DNA from: an uncultured Verrucomicrobia subdivision 3 bacterium
GTDB taxonomy: Bacteria > Verrucomicrobiota > Verrucomicrobiia > Limisphaerales > UBA11358
Reading direction: 5' to 3'
DNA: 56,608 nt
Assembly (NCBI GenBank): GCA_903842235.1
Contig: CAIMLG010000099.1
Span: 1-56,608, forward strand
The translations under genes were made by a program, and so were the position numbers. Shown in pieces: positions 34,301 to 40,907 of this stretch; positions within the stretch are counted from its first letter, which is position 1, and each line of letters begins with the position of its first letter. The notes beneath the pieces are model-generated. The model worked only from the letters and a program-made list of their open reading frames with translations, ran no database searches and was not told the origin of the DNA.

Positions 34301-36609
34301 GCACTTCCACGGTCACGTTTAACACCGCTGCCGGCGGCACGGCGGTGCCCGGGGTGGATTATCAATCGGTGACGAATGTTTTAGTGACCTTTGCTCCCGG
34401 GGTTTCCACCCAGACCATGATGATCCCCGTCATCAACGGCGTCTCCGACGGCGACCAGACCGTGGCCCTGCAGTTGACCAATCCGACCGGTTCGGCTTTG
34501 GTTGCCCCATCCAATGCCGTGCTGACCATTCAGGATCGGACGCTGGCGAGGGGGTCGTTTAGGTTTTCCTCGACCGACTATGGGGTCAGCGAGGGCGGCG
34601 GTTCCGGCTATGCCAATTGTGTGATTACCGTGGTGCGCACCAATGGCGTGACGGGAACCGTGACGGTGGGCTACGGCACCTCGGATGGCACGGCGGTGGC
34701 CGGGGCGAAATATGTTCCCACCAGCGGCGTGCTGACCTTCGATCGCGGGGAAATCAGCAAGACTTTCACGGTTCAAGTTCTAAATACTGGAACGGTGGAG
34801 CCGACCGAATTCTTCTCGGTCTGGCTGGCCAATGCCACCGGCGGGGCGGGGTTGACGGATCCGACGAACGCCACGGTGACGATTTTGAACACCAATACCG
34901 GCGTGGCGTTTCTGGCGGCGACCAACACGTTCGATGAATCGGGCTTGGCGGCCACCCTCACCGTCCAGCGTTATAACAACACGCAGGGGACGAGCACCAT
35001 CTATTATACCATCACCAATGGCACGGCGGTGGCCGGGGTCAACTTCGTTGACAACGGCGCGCCCCACCAGCTGGTGTTTAACGATGGGGCCGCGCAGGCG
35101 GTCATCTTCATCCCGCTGATTTACGATACCAATTATACCGGCGACAAGCAGTTTACCGTGGGCTTGGTCAATCCCAGCGCCGGAATGCAGATCGGGACGC
35201 CGGGCATGACCACGGTGATCCTGCGCGATGTGGATGTCGGGGTGGGTTTCACCAATGCCACCGCCAGCGTGCTGAAGAATGCCGGCAGCTTGGCGGTGAC
35301 CGTGCATTGCTATAACACCAACGCCGGGCCGGTCTCTGTCAGCTACGCCACTGCCGATGGCACCGCCACCAATCATGCGGTGGGCGGCCGGGATTATGCC
35401 CCCACCAGCGGCCTGTTGACCTTTAGCAACGGTATTGCCGACCGGACCTTCTCCGTGCCCATCCTCTATAGCAGCGCCAATCCCGGCGATCATGTCTTTG
35501 AAATCAACTTGTCCAATCCGACCAGTCCGGGCCGCCTCGTTCCGCCCAGCCAGATGATGGTGACCATCGTGGACAGCGATTCCGCCCTGCGCTTCTCCAG
35601 CGCCGATTTTACCGTGCTCAAAACGGCCGGGGCGGCGCGCATCACTGTCTATCGCACCGGGTATGCGAACTCGGTGGCCGCCGTGAATTTCATGGCCACC
35701 AACGGCACCGCCCTGGCCGGGCTCAATTTTATCGCCACCAACGGCACGCTGGTCTTCGCCCCCGGCGTGGTCTCCAATTCCTTCACGGTTCCCATCATTG
35801 GATCGACGACGGTTCAGCCGGACCGGACTGTGTTGCTGCAATTGACCAGCCCCGTGAACGGCCTGCTGGCGGCCCCCTCGGCGGCCCTGTTGACCATTCA
35901 TGACGACACCGGCAGCTTCGTTGTCCCGGCTGGGGCGCAGTTGCTCTCGGAAATCGGGGCCGGGGCGCCCAACGGGCTGATTGATCCTGGCGAGACGGTT
36001 CAAATTCTGTTTGCCTTCCGGGTCGCGGGCGGCACCAATGTCAACAACTTGGTCGCCACGCTGCTGCCCTCCAGCGGCATCACGCCGGTCAATCCCGTGA
36101 CCAAAATTTATGGGCCGCTCGCTTATCGGGGTCACTCCGCCTCGCAGCCGTTCACCTTCACGGCGGCCGGCACCAATCGGCAGCAAATTGTCGCCACCTT
36201 CCGGCTGCAGGATGGGGCGCTGGATATCGGCACCAATGTTTTTGGTTTCAGCCTCGGTAGTTGGACCGCGGTTTATTCCAATACCACGCCGATTGTCATC
36301 AACGACAACACCAACGCCTCGCCGTATCCCTCGACGATTAATGTGAGCCAGGTGGGCGGTTCGCTCGTCAAGGCCACGGTCACCTTGAGCAAGTTCTCCC
36401 ACACCTCGCCGAAGGATGTGGCGGCGCTGGTGGTCGCGCCTTCGGGCCTGAACACCCTGATCATGGCGGGCGCCGGCGGCGGAAATGCCGTGACCAATCT
36501 CGTGCTGACCTTTGATGACGCGGCGGCCGCCAGTTTGTCGGCCACCAACCGCCTCACCAACGGTGTTTACAAGCCCACCCAATATTATCCGGTGAAAAAT
36601 TTCCCCTGA
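28306..36609 (+). CDS. Giant surface protein: Calx-beta domains and two seven-repeat propellers, truncated C-terminal module
   Basis: A 2767 residue exported protein with GTG start 28306 and a signal peptide (LVAGLGLLASLAVAQ). In order: a PPC-like domain (~45-180), two Calx-beta-like domains, seven delta-60 repeats at ~525-935 (QPDGKILIGGNFTSFNGAS type), about four Calx-beta domains, seven more delta-60 repeats at ~1445-1840, six Calx-beta domains (DGTAVAGAKYVPTSGVLTF type), a LIDPGETVQILFAF-type domain, and finally the front half of a proprotein-convertase-P-like module that stops after KPTQYYPVKNFP. Delta-60 clusters of seven fit two seven-bladed propellers. Calx-beta domains bind calcium and act as adhesive spacers. 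The sudden end in mid-module and the matching remainder in the next gene suggest the gene was interrupted. Probably an extracellular adhesin or matrix protein. Confidence 0.85.
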   Translation: MNTIQKMFVELPVAVRVVLAGWMKLALVAGLGLLASLAVAQPANDNFTNAAVISGLSGALAGTNNLATLEAGEPDFINTDDFAGVAKSVWYRWIAPSNGVVAFDTFGGDFDTVLAVYTNAPTLGNLVTANDDYITLFVVQSRLTFTAVAGTTYYISVNGNQSPAPGWSDAGSFVLNWKETVPTVPSGTFLFTAATYNVSDGDASSPGDPAMASVPTWVGARVTVTRTKGYSGRVLVPYVVTGDSNQPAATVTNGLLIFDDYQMSADIRVTLSAVAVIPAPDTNTVAYAPPNQIAVTLGTPILDPLESTDLIPPVAAGVTNTIVNVVSWNKPASLADRAATLPFFYIERTHFRCRESQGNAVVYVYPSRAPRSDERWALNYTFDHSSGLIDEGPSYNTFPLEAGSDYATPGVDFVAAGGTFTWEPGDASRRAISIPITDDPDPEFNEDLEAEIYYPRDTAHNNAVLALGQISKATVTILFDDQPAGAVDRTWNKDGANDSLPPFLQYPGTQGGISDSANGNGGTVYAAAEQPDGKVIIAGSFISYDSNPYNRIVRVLANGYQDPAFQGNFSPWYNSGADDTINCVVLQPDGKILIGGNFTSFNGASRYRVARLNANGSVDTTFTPGAGANGKVFAISLQSDGKIYIAGAFTAYNNTNCSYLARLNDDGSLDTAFNPGDSISQPVYALAVPASGTNSVYAGGAFTHIGGVTYGCVARFNGDGSVDAAFNPGIGTYNPKTGTNDPVYALALQPDGKLVVGGTFSTVEMIAINGITRFNPDGTLDAGFSTVGALNGTYNPVTGVADRVNVITLQADGNILLGGDFANVNQTRRIGLARLFRNGSLDTSFMDTAYNQFAGPINHYHNIDAINTNDYPQGNHLNSIRAIALEADGDVIVGGNFLRFGGGSYAHSGPAKQGVINNGRLDTHPRSNVARLIGGGTPGPGNLELSYDRYSVDKSAGTLFVSLVRSNGNLGTIAANFYSPLAATNQQGIARLGTDFTIGNLKPTWATMWSSSWTRSVAFEDQNYVGSAGNNAAETLTIINNTNFTGNVIANLALVAPAFDLFSLGGETIPLGAALGLNQTSPMTIIDGNFPAGTFSFSAPSYTVNENASTATVTLVRTNGTKGIVTVYYRTFNGTAISPTDYTSVSDSLTFADGDTSQSFTVPIIPSTANQPDKTINLLLYGVTGGGKPGLTNAVLTIVNNVFGAGHVALAFATNTVAENAGVAGIVLNRLGSSTGTLDVTAITSDGSAVNGVNYVGSTNVIHWDSADALPKTITIPVKRDWVYTTNLTVNLRLTNGLAGGRASAYVLGLSAITNATLVITNVDFPGTVEFSAAAYSVKKYGGTAHIPVIRTGGSAGTLTVTNYTVDGTALSGMNYIGQTNVLTFTNGQVSRFFDVPVIAGATGGLVSLNLFLTNATVLNSPLPWNASGSPARAVLNIIDTTPTNPGAVLETPGSPDITYSPLSGFDDAVLALALQSNNQLIVGGDFTMACGVYRQRLARLNEDGTLDPTFLFPSAAFGADNSIRTLALQSDGRILVGGFFTNLNSVVRHGIARLNYDGSLDSRFNPGSGADNPVYAVAETFVSGQRKILVAGSFTRLNGVVANGFGCLDGDGINGQEGRPDASFNPGGAGANGKVYALAVQTDGKILLGGDFTTVNGVSANHIARLNVDGSVDLSFTNATANDSVRAIALQLDGQILVGGLFTSANGSTNFNHLARLNSADGSADNSFTPGLGADDGVFTIAVQTDNRIVLGGEFTHCSGVQRNRITRLNPDGTVDPTINFGVGADSFVQAVVIEQASIHSYPTNVPDEKIIIGGGFTRYYGESHPHLARIYGGSMMGVGNFEFSSGAYSVNENGTNVVITINRVGGTSGPNTDGSGNVFVTCFTTDGTARADTDHAGATNYFSVVANLTFVPGEVQQTVVVSVQDDRIITPDLTVNLGLTPQAPAEYGGQPTAVLTIVNVDSAISFSAPAYLAAKYAAGAPDGQAAVDINRLGSTVGTSTVTFNTAAGGTAVPGVDYQSVTNVLVTFAPGVSTQTMMIPVINGVSDGDQTVALQLTNPTGSALVAPSNAVLTIQDRTLARGSFRFSSTDYGVSEGGGSGYANCVITVVRTNGVTGTVTVGYGTSDGTAVAGAKYVPTSGVLTFDRGEISKTFTVQVLNTGTVEPTEFFSVWLANATGGAGLTDPTNATVTILNTNTGVAFLAATNTFDESGLAATLTVQRYNNTQGTSTIYYTITNGTAVAGVNFVDNGAPHQLVFNDGAAQAVIFIPLIYDTNYTGDKQFTVGLVNPSAGMQIGTPGMTTVILRDVDVGVGFTNATASVLKNAGSLAVTVHCYNTNAGPVSVSYATADGTATNHAVGGRDYAPTSGLLTFSNGIADRTFSVPILYSSANPGDHVFEINLSNPTSPGRLVPPSQMMVTIVDSDSALRFSSADFTVLKTAGAARITVYRTGYANSVAAVNFMATNGTALAGLNFIATNGTLVFAPGVVSNSFTVPIIGSTTVQPDRTVLLQLTSPVNGLLAAPSAALLTIHDDTGSFVVPAGAQLLSEIGAGAPNGLIDPGETVQILFAFRVAGGTNVNNLVATLLPSSGITPVNPVTKIYGPLAYRGHSASQPFTFTAAGTNRQQIVATFRLQDGALDIGTNVFGFSLGSWTAVYSNTTPIVINDNTNASPYPSTINVSQVGGSLVKATVTLSKFSHTSPKDVAALVVAPSGLNTLIMAGAGGGNAVTNLVLTFDDAAAASLSATNRLTNGVYKPTQYYPVKNFP

Positions 36610-36629
36610 ACGGCGATGCCTGAATTTGC

Positions 36630-39095
36630 ATGAAAGCTTTTATGAGTAAGATTTTTTTGAGGACGAGTCTCGGAGCCTTCGCCGTGGCCGGCTTGGTTTG
36701 GTCCGCGCCCGCCGCCGGGCCGGGCCTCCTGAAACAGCTTCACGGCCATGTGCCGCCGGCGACGGCGCATCTGGTCCCGAACGGCCGGTCGGCGGAAACG
36801 AATCGTTTGCTTCTGGCCATTGGCTTGCCCCTGCGGGACCCCGAGGCGCTCACCAATCTGCTGGCCCAGATTTATGATCCCTCCAGCCCCCACTTCCAGC
36901 ACTATCTCACGCCGGCGGAGTTTACGGCCCATTTTGCTCCGACCGAGCCGGAGTTCCAGAAGGTGGTTGATTTTGCCCAGGCTAACGGCCTCACCGTCAC
37001 GGTTCGGCACCCCAACCGGCTGATTTTGGATGTGGCAGGCAGTGTCCGGAACATTGAAAAGGCGTTTAAAGTGACGCTGCGCACCTACCGGCATCCCAAG
37101 GAATCCCGCACCTTTTTCGCTCCCGATGCCGAGCCGGCGGTGGATTCCGCGTTGCCCATCCTCCACATCAGCGGAATGGATAACTATTCGGTGCCGCGGC
37201 CAAAGGCGCATATTATTCCGTTAAGTCAAATTTCTCAGGTCGCGCCGCAGGCCGGCTCCGGCCCCAAAGGAACTTATCTGGGTGCCGACTTCCGCACTGC
37301 TTATGTGCCGGGTACCACCTTGACGGGGGCGGGCCAAAATGTCGGGCTGGTGCAGTTTGATTCTTATTTTCCGGGCGATGTCGCGGCCTATGCGCGGGCC
37401 ATCGGTTTAGCCAACCCGCCGAACTTGGTGAATGTGCCGGTGGATGGCGGGGTGCCGGTGCCGGGCGGTGGCAATGGGGAGGTCTGTCTGGACATTGAAA
37501 TGATCATGTCCATGTCCCCGGGGGTTTCCAACATTTATGTTTATCAAGCGCCCAACCCCAGCCCGTGGGTGGACATCTTGAGCCAAATGGCGAATGACAA
37601 TCTGGCCCGCCAGTTGAGTTGCTCCTGGGGGGGCGGCCCGCCGGATGCCAGCGCCGAACAGATTTTCCAGCAGATGGCCTTGCAGGGGCAGACTTTCTTC
37701 AATGCCGTCGGGGATACCGATGCTTTTCTGGAACCGGATAATCCGATTACGTTTCCCTCGGACAGCCCGAATATTACGGAAGTGGGCGGGACGACGTTGA
37801 CCACCGCTGCCGGAGCCGTTTACACCTCGGAGAAGGTTTGGAATTGGAGAATTCCAAACCAGAACGGGGGCGAATGGGGTAGCAGTGGCGGCATCAGCAC
37901 CGACTATGCCATTCCCAACTGGCAAAAAGGTTTTGGCACCGGCGCGAATCATGGTTCCGCCACGTTCCGCAATACTCCGGATGTGGCGCTGACGGCCGAT
38001 AATGTCTATCTGATTTCGGATAATGGCCAGGCCGGTGCCAGCGGCGGGACTAGTGCGGCGGCACCCTTGTGGGCGGGCTTTACGGCCCTCATCAACCAAC
38101 AGGGAGCTTTGAATGGGCGTCCCTCCGTTGGCTTTCTGAATCCGACCCTTTACGCCCTGGCCAAAACCCCGTTCTATGCCAACTGTTTTCATGATGTCAC
38201 GAACAGTGACAACACCTGGTCGGGAAGTCCGACCAACTTTTTTGCCGTGCCGGGCTACGATCTCTGCACCGGCCTAGGCACGCCGGCGGGCACCAATCTG
38301 ATCAATGCGCTCACCCAGACGAACGGCGGTGGCGGTGGGATTGTGATTGTGGAGCCGATTATTTCCGCGCCGCCGCCGCCTTGGGGTTCAACTCTGGGCG
38401 TGATGAATGGCAGCAATCCCAACGGTTACTGGTTCCTGTTTGTGCAGGATGACAAGCCCTTGGATGTTGGGCTGATCAACAGCGGTTGGGCTATTGCTCT
38501 CACCACGGCCAATCCGGTCGGGTTTGCGGCAGATAACCAGCTTTATGTCACCGCCACCAATCTCTCGGTCGTTCCCGGGACGGATTTTAGCATCTTCTAT
38601 GCCGTGACCAACTATGGCCCGTCCGCGTCCACCGGCGTGGTGGTCTCAGTGATCACCCCTATTTCCGGCGTCACCTTGGTTTCTTCCAATGCCCCCTTGA
38701 GCGTTGTGGGTTCAACGCTGGCATGGTCGGTTGGCAATCTGCCTGCGAATACGGGTGCCAGCCTGTCGTTGACCTTCCACGCCGCCACCACGGGCATTTA
38801 CACGAATGAGGCCCAGGTATCGGCCACCACCGTGGATCCGAACCCGGACGATGACTCCGTTGCCACCCTCGTTACGGTAGCCAATTCGACTCCGCCCCAG
38901 TTGACCCCCGTGTTTATCGGCGGCGGGGCGGGCGGGTTCCAATTGTCGGTCACGGGTTCCCCTGGCCAGACCGTGGTGATTGAAGCGTCCACCAATCTGG
39001 TGAACTGGGTGCCGGTGTATACGAACATTGTTCCCTTCACCTATACCAATACCGATTCCGCGAATTACCCGCTGCGGTTCTATCGGGGATTCTGA
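36630..39095 (+). CDS. Sedolisin family serine-carboxyl peptidase (S53) with P-like and repeat tail
   Basis: An 821 residue exported peptidase. After a signal peptide (LGAFAVAGLVWSAPAAG) comes a pro-kumamolisin activation domain (~35-190: PSSPHFQHYLTPAEFTAHFAPT, LDVAGSVRNIEKAFKV), then the catalytic domain (~205-555). The triad Glu-Asp-Ser is visible as GEVCLDIE (E284, D288) and SGGTSAAAP (S475), with the oxyanion Asp in AVGDTD (D362) and the calcium site VPGYDLCTGLGTP near the domain end. Sedolisins are acid-active endopeptidases. The tail is unusual: after a Gly/Val linker comes PPPPWGSTLGVMNGSNPNG...WAIALTTANP, the back half of a P-like module, then a DUF11/CARDB-type domain and a VIEASTNLVNWVPV ending. 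The front half of that module is the end of the preceding gene. Confidence 0.9.
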   Translation: MKAFMSKIFLRTSLGAFAVAGLVWSAPAAGPGLLKQLHGHVPPATAHLVPNGRSAETNRLLLAIGLPLRDPEALTNLLAQIYDPSSPHFQHYLTPAEFTAHFAPTEPEFQKVVDFAQANGLTVTVRHPNRLILDVAGSVRNIEKAFKVTLRTYRHPKESRTFFAPDAEPAVDSALPILHISGMDNYSVPRPKAHIIPLSQISQVAPQAGSGPKGTYLGADFRTAYVPGTTLTGAGQNVGLVQFDSYFPGDVAAYARAIGLANPPNLVNVPVDGGVPVPGGGNGEVCLDIEMIMSMSPGVSNIYVYQAPNPSPWVDILSQMANDNLARQLSCSWGGGPPDASAEQIFQQMALQGQTFFNAVGDTDAFLEPDNPITFPSDSPNITEVGGTTLTTAAGAVYTSEKVWNWRIPNQNGGEWGSSGGISTDYAIPNWQKGFGTGANHGSATFRNTPDVALTADNVYLISDNGQAGASGGTSAAAPLWAGFTALINQQGALNGRPSVGFLNPTLYALAKTPFYANCFHDVTNSDNTWSGSPTNFFAVPGYDLCTGLGTPAGTNLINALTQTNGGGGGIVIVEPIISAPPPPWGSTLGVMNGSNPNGYWFLFVQDDKPLDVGLINSGWAIALTTANPVGFAADNQLYVTATNLSVVPGTDFSIFYAVTNYGPSASTGVVVSVITPISGVTLVSSNAPLSVVGSTLAWSVGNLPANTGASLSLTFHAATTGIYTNEAQVSATTVDPNPDDDSVATLVTVANSTPPQLTPVFIGGGAGGFQLSVTGSPGQTVVIEASTNLVNWVPVYTNIVPFTYTNTDSANYPLRFYRGF

Positions 39096-39100
39096 TCTTC

Positions 39101-39685
39101 ATGAAACTTTGCGGTTTGACCGGCGGCGTGGGGATGGGAAAATCCACCGCCGCCGGTTTCTTTTCGGCGTCCGGCATTTGCGTGATTGATACGGACGAGC
39201 TGGCCCGCCAGGTCGTCCTGCCCGGCCAGCCGGCCCTCGCGGAAATTCACCAGGCGTTTGGCGGGGAGGTGTTTGATCCCGCGGGCGGGCTGCATCGGGC
39301 CCGCTTGGCGCGCCTCGTCTTTGGCGATGCAGCGGCCCGGCAAACGCTGGAAGCAATTCTGCATCCGCGGATCCGGGCCCTTTGGCTGGCCCAGGTGGCC
39401 AGCTGGCGCCGTCAGGGCTGCCCGTTGGCGGTGGTGGTCATCCCGCTCCTGTTCGAGACGCAGGCCGAAACCTGTTTTGATCAGGTCATTTGCGTTGCCT
39501 GTTCGCGCGTCGCCCAGCACGAGCGGCTGCGCCAGCGCGGCTGGTCTCCGGAGCAGATCCGGCAGCGCCTCGCCGCCCAGTGGCCGGTGGCGCAAAAAAT
39601 GGCGCGGGCCGATTTCGTGCTGTGGTCGGAAGGCGCGCTGGCTTCCTGCGCCCGGCAGGTGGCGCGGATTCTCGGGCGTCTTTGA
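39101..39685 (+). CDS. coaE: Dephospho-CoA kinase
   Basis: A 194 residue P-loop kinase, the last enzyme of coenzyme A synthesis (phosphorylation of the 3'-OH of dephospho-CoA) in the cytoplasm. It has the P-loop GGVGMGKST, the substrate motif VIDTDELARQV (the common form is DAD or DTD), the LHPRIR segment, VVVIPLLFE and the lid Arg-rich stretch RVAQHERLRQRGW. The length is normal. It starts six bases after the sedolisin stop, so a housekeeping gene ends this long run of surface-protein genes and is probably transcribed with them. Confidence 0.95.
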   Translation: MKLCGLTGGVGMGKSTAAGFFSASGICVIDTDELARQVVLPGQPALAEIHQAFGGEVFDPAGGLHRARLARLVFGDAAARQTLEAILHPRIRALWLAQVASWRRQGCPLAVVVIPLLFETQAETCFDQVICVACSRVAQHERLRQRGWSPEQIRQRLAAQWPVAQKMARADFVLWSEGALASCARQVARILGRL

Positions 39686-39762
39686 AGGGTAGGTAGCGGC
39701 GTCCCCCGTCTGTCACCACAACTGGGGACATGCCAAACGCGCGGGCTGTGTTAACCTGTCTC

Positions 39763-39840
39763 CGTTGGAAGTAGTGACTCCAGCGAAAATTTAGTGTGTG
39801 TTGAATGAGGCCGGCGTAGTGTCCGGCCTCTTTTCTTTTA
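39763..39840 (+). ncRNA. Possible small RNA or 3' leader: hairpin followed by terminator
   Basis: A stem CGTTGGA (39763-39769) pairs with TCCAGCG (39779-39785) across a 9 base loop, with one G-U pair; 21 bases later the terminator hairpin at 39807-39840 follows. Two stable hairpins ending in a terminator, 80-150 bases after coaE, could be the end of the coaE message or an independent small RNA. No clear promoter for an independent RNA is seen and no known RNA family is recognised. Confidence 0.3.
39807..39840 (+). terminator. Rho-independent terminator
   Basis: GAGGCCGG at 39807-39814, an 8 base loop CGTAGTGT, and the perfect complement CCGGCCTC at 39823-39830, followed by TTTTCTTTTA. It is the clearest terminator in the window and would end transcription of the 12.6-39.7 kb block. 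Confidence 0.85.
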
Positions 39841-40055
39841 TCGACAGGGCAATTATCTCCTTATTTCATTGGGTTTTCAAGGGTTTTCTCATTTGACTTG
39901 CGGTAACTTTGGGTAACCGAAACCTACCAATTCCCTAGTTTTATTTGCAGTTTAACTGGCAGGCAAAACAGCAATTCGGTGAGGATTCCTGCTCAATTTC
40001 CGGCTACTAAAAAAGGCTTTGCAATGGCGAGACGTTGCGGGATGAACTGAAGGCT

Positions 40056-40448
40056 ATGAATGAAGATTCTTCCGAAATGAAACGTTTGGCGGACGCGGTG
40101 GCCGGTGTGGCCGCGACGATGGCGGAAATGTTCAACAAAAAGTTGATGGCGGCAAGCGGCAGTGGCGGCGCCGGGATCCCCGACGAGGAACCGATAGCCA
40201 GGCCGGTCGGTTATCCCAACCGCTACACGCCGATTCCGCCCAATGGCAAACGATGCGAGTTCACGGGCATGAAACACGCGAAGCTATATGATATGCTGAG
40301 CGTGGGCGGTATTGCCCGAAACAAAGTGCGCGTGGCAAATCTGCGCTCGCCGGGAACCAATCGCGGCCAGACGTTATTCCATGTGGGCGACATGCTCCGT
40401 TTCCTAGACGAACTGGCCGCTGAGCAAATGCGATTAGACGCTCATTGA
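40056..40448 (+). CDS. Small excisionase/HTH_17-like protein
   Basis: A 130 residue protein. The N-terminal ~35 residues are helical ([24 protein letters not shown]), then a Pro/Gly linker. Residues ~75-125 ([26 protein letters not shown]...[19 protein letters not shown]) resemble the small winged-helix of excisionase-type MerR relatives, where a LYxLLSxGxI helix is followed by an R..LF..xDLxxFL strand-helix. Such genes often accompany integrated elements. ATG 40056 follows AAGGCT closely; an upstream TTG at 40035 is possible. The gene sits in an AT-richer patch and its last seven bases overlap the end of a convergent pseudopilin fragment. The family call is tentative. Confidence 0.5.
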   Translation: MNEDSSEMKRLADAVAGVAATMAEMFNKKLMAASGSGGAGIPDEEPIARPVGYPNRYTPIPPNGKRCEFTGMKHAKLYDMLSVGGIARNKVRVANLRSPGTNRGQTLFHVGDMLRFLDELAAEQMRLDAH

Positions 40449-40819
40449 ACACGCCGGCTGACCGGATCGGACGAAAATCCGAAGGAAAGAATTTTCGGAT
40501 GAGCGGCCTGGTCCGGGGCGTGTGATAATCTGGCGGCATCTGGGCGCAAGTTCCTCGGAATGGGAATCTGCTTCTGGTTGGTCAGGCAATTTATGGCTTT
40601 GGCCTTTTCCTTGGCGGAACTGAACGCTGGCAACAACATGGCCGCCAAAATCGCGATGATGGCGATGACGACCAATAACTCAATAAGTGTAAAAGCCCGA
40701 ATCTTGCGAAGCGCCCAAGCACGCTGAACGCTTGGAAGGAATCGCGGGCATTGCCCGGTTCGGGCGGAGCGGAGTTTTGCGGGCGTCGCTGAAGTAAACC
40801 TGTTCATCGGTTGGTGCAT
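40442..40819 (-). pseudogene. Truncated pseudopilin (prepilin N-terminal domain only)
   Basis: The encoded protein begins [11 protein letters not shown] and has a perfect prepilin cleavage and methylation segment ([20 protein letters not shown]) followed by [23 protein letters not shown], the usual start of a Verrucomicrobia/Planctomycetes pseudopilin. After NQKQ the similarity stops; ~45 residues of unrelated sequence ([15 protein letters not shown]...) lead to a stop, while the family normally runs to 230-280 residues. The whole globular head is missing. A 59 base stretch covering the helix is identical to the intact gene beside it. It is either a decayed copy or a recombination leftover. 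Confidence 0.75.
40626..40684. repeat. 59 bp identical repeat, copy 1 (pseudopilin helix coding region)
   Basis: These 59 bases are identical to 41518-41576, in the same orientation, 892 bases apart. They code on the minus strand for the hydrophobic helix of the two pseudopilins. The flanks on both sides differ clearly, which points to recent duplication or gene conversion limited to this segment. Confidence 0.9.
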
Positions 40820-40907
40820 AGCTTACTGCACTGCGCCGTAATTTTGGCGGGCGTGCCGAACCAATCATGGCTACTGCATCTTTTCAAAGGCGGCATGGGA
40901 TGCCTTT

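Larger units (their letters stand above)
39686..40055. other. AT-richer intergenic region with hairpins and phased repeats
   Basis: About 370 bases without a gene. The left part has a short GGTAGGTAGCGGCGTC stretch that recalls the 45 bp repeats at 2.8 kb, then two hairpins, the second a terminator (39807-39840). The right part is clearly richer in A/T than its surroundings and carries two pairs of direct repeats each with a 10 base period: GGGTTTTC at 39871-39878 and 39881-39888, and GGTAAC at 39902-39907 and 39912-39917. A TTGACT lies between the pairs (39893-39898). This looks like a control region for the small HTH-like gene that follows, or the edge of an inserted segment. Confidence 0.55.

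Noticed and set aside
34780-36582. 600-codon minus-strand open frame
   Set aside because: Same reason: antisense shadow of Calx-beta coding sequence.
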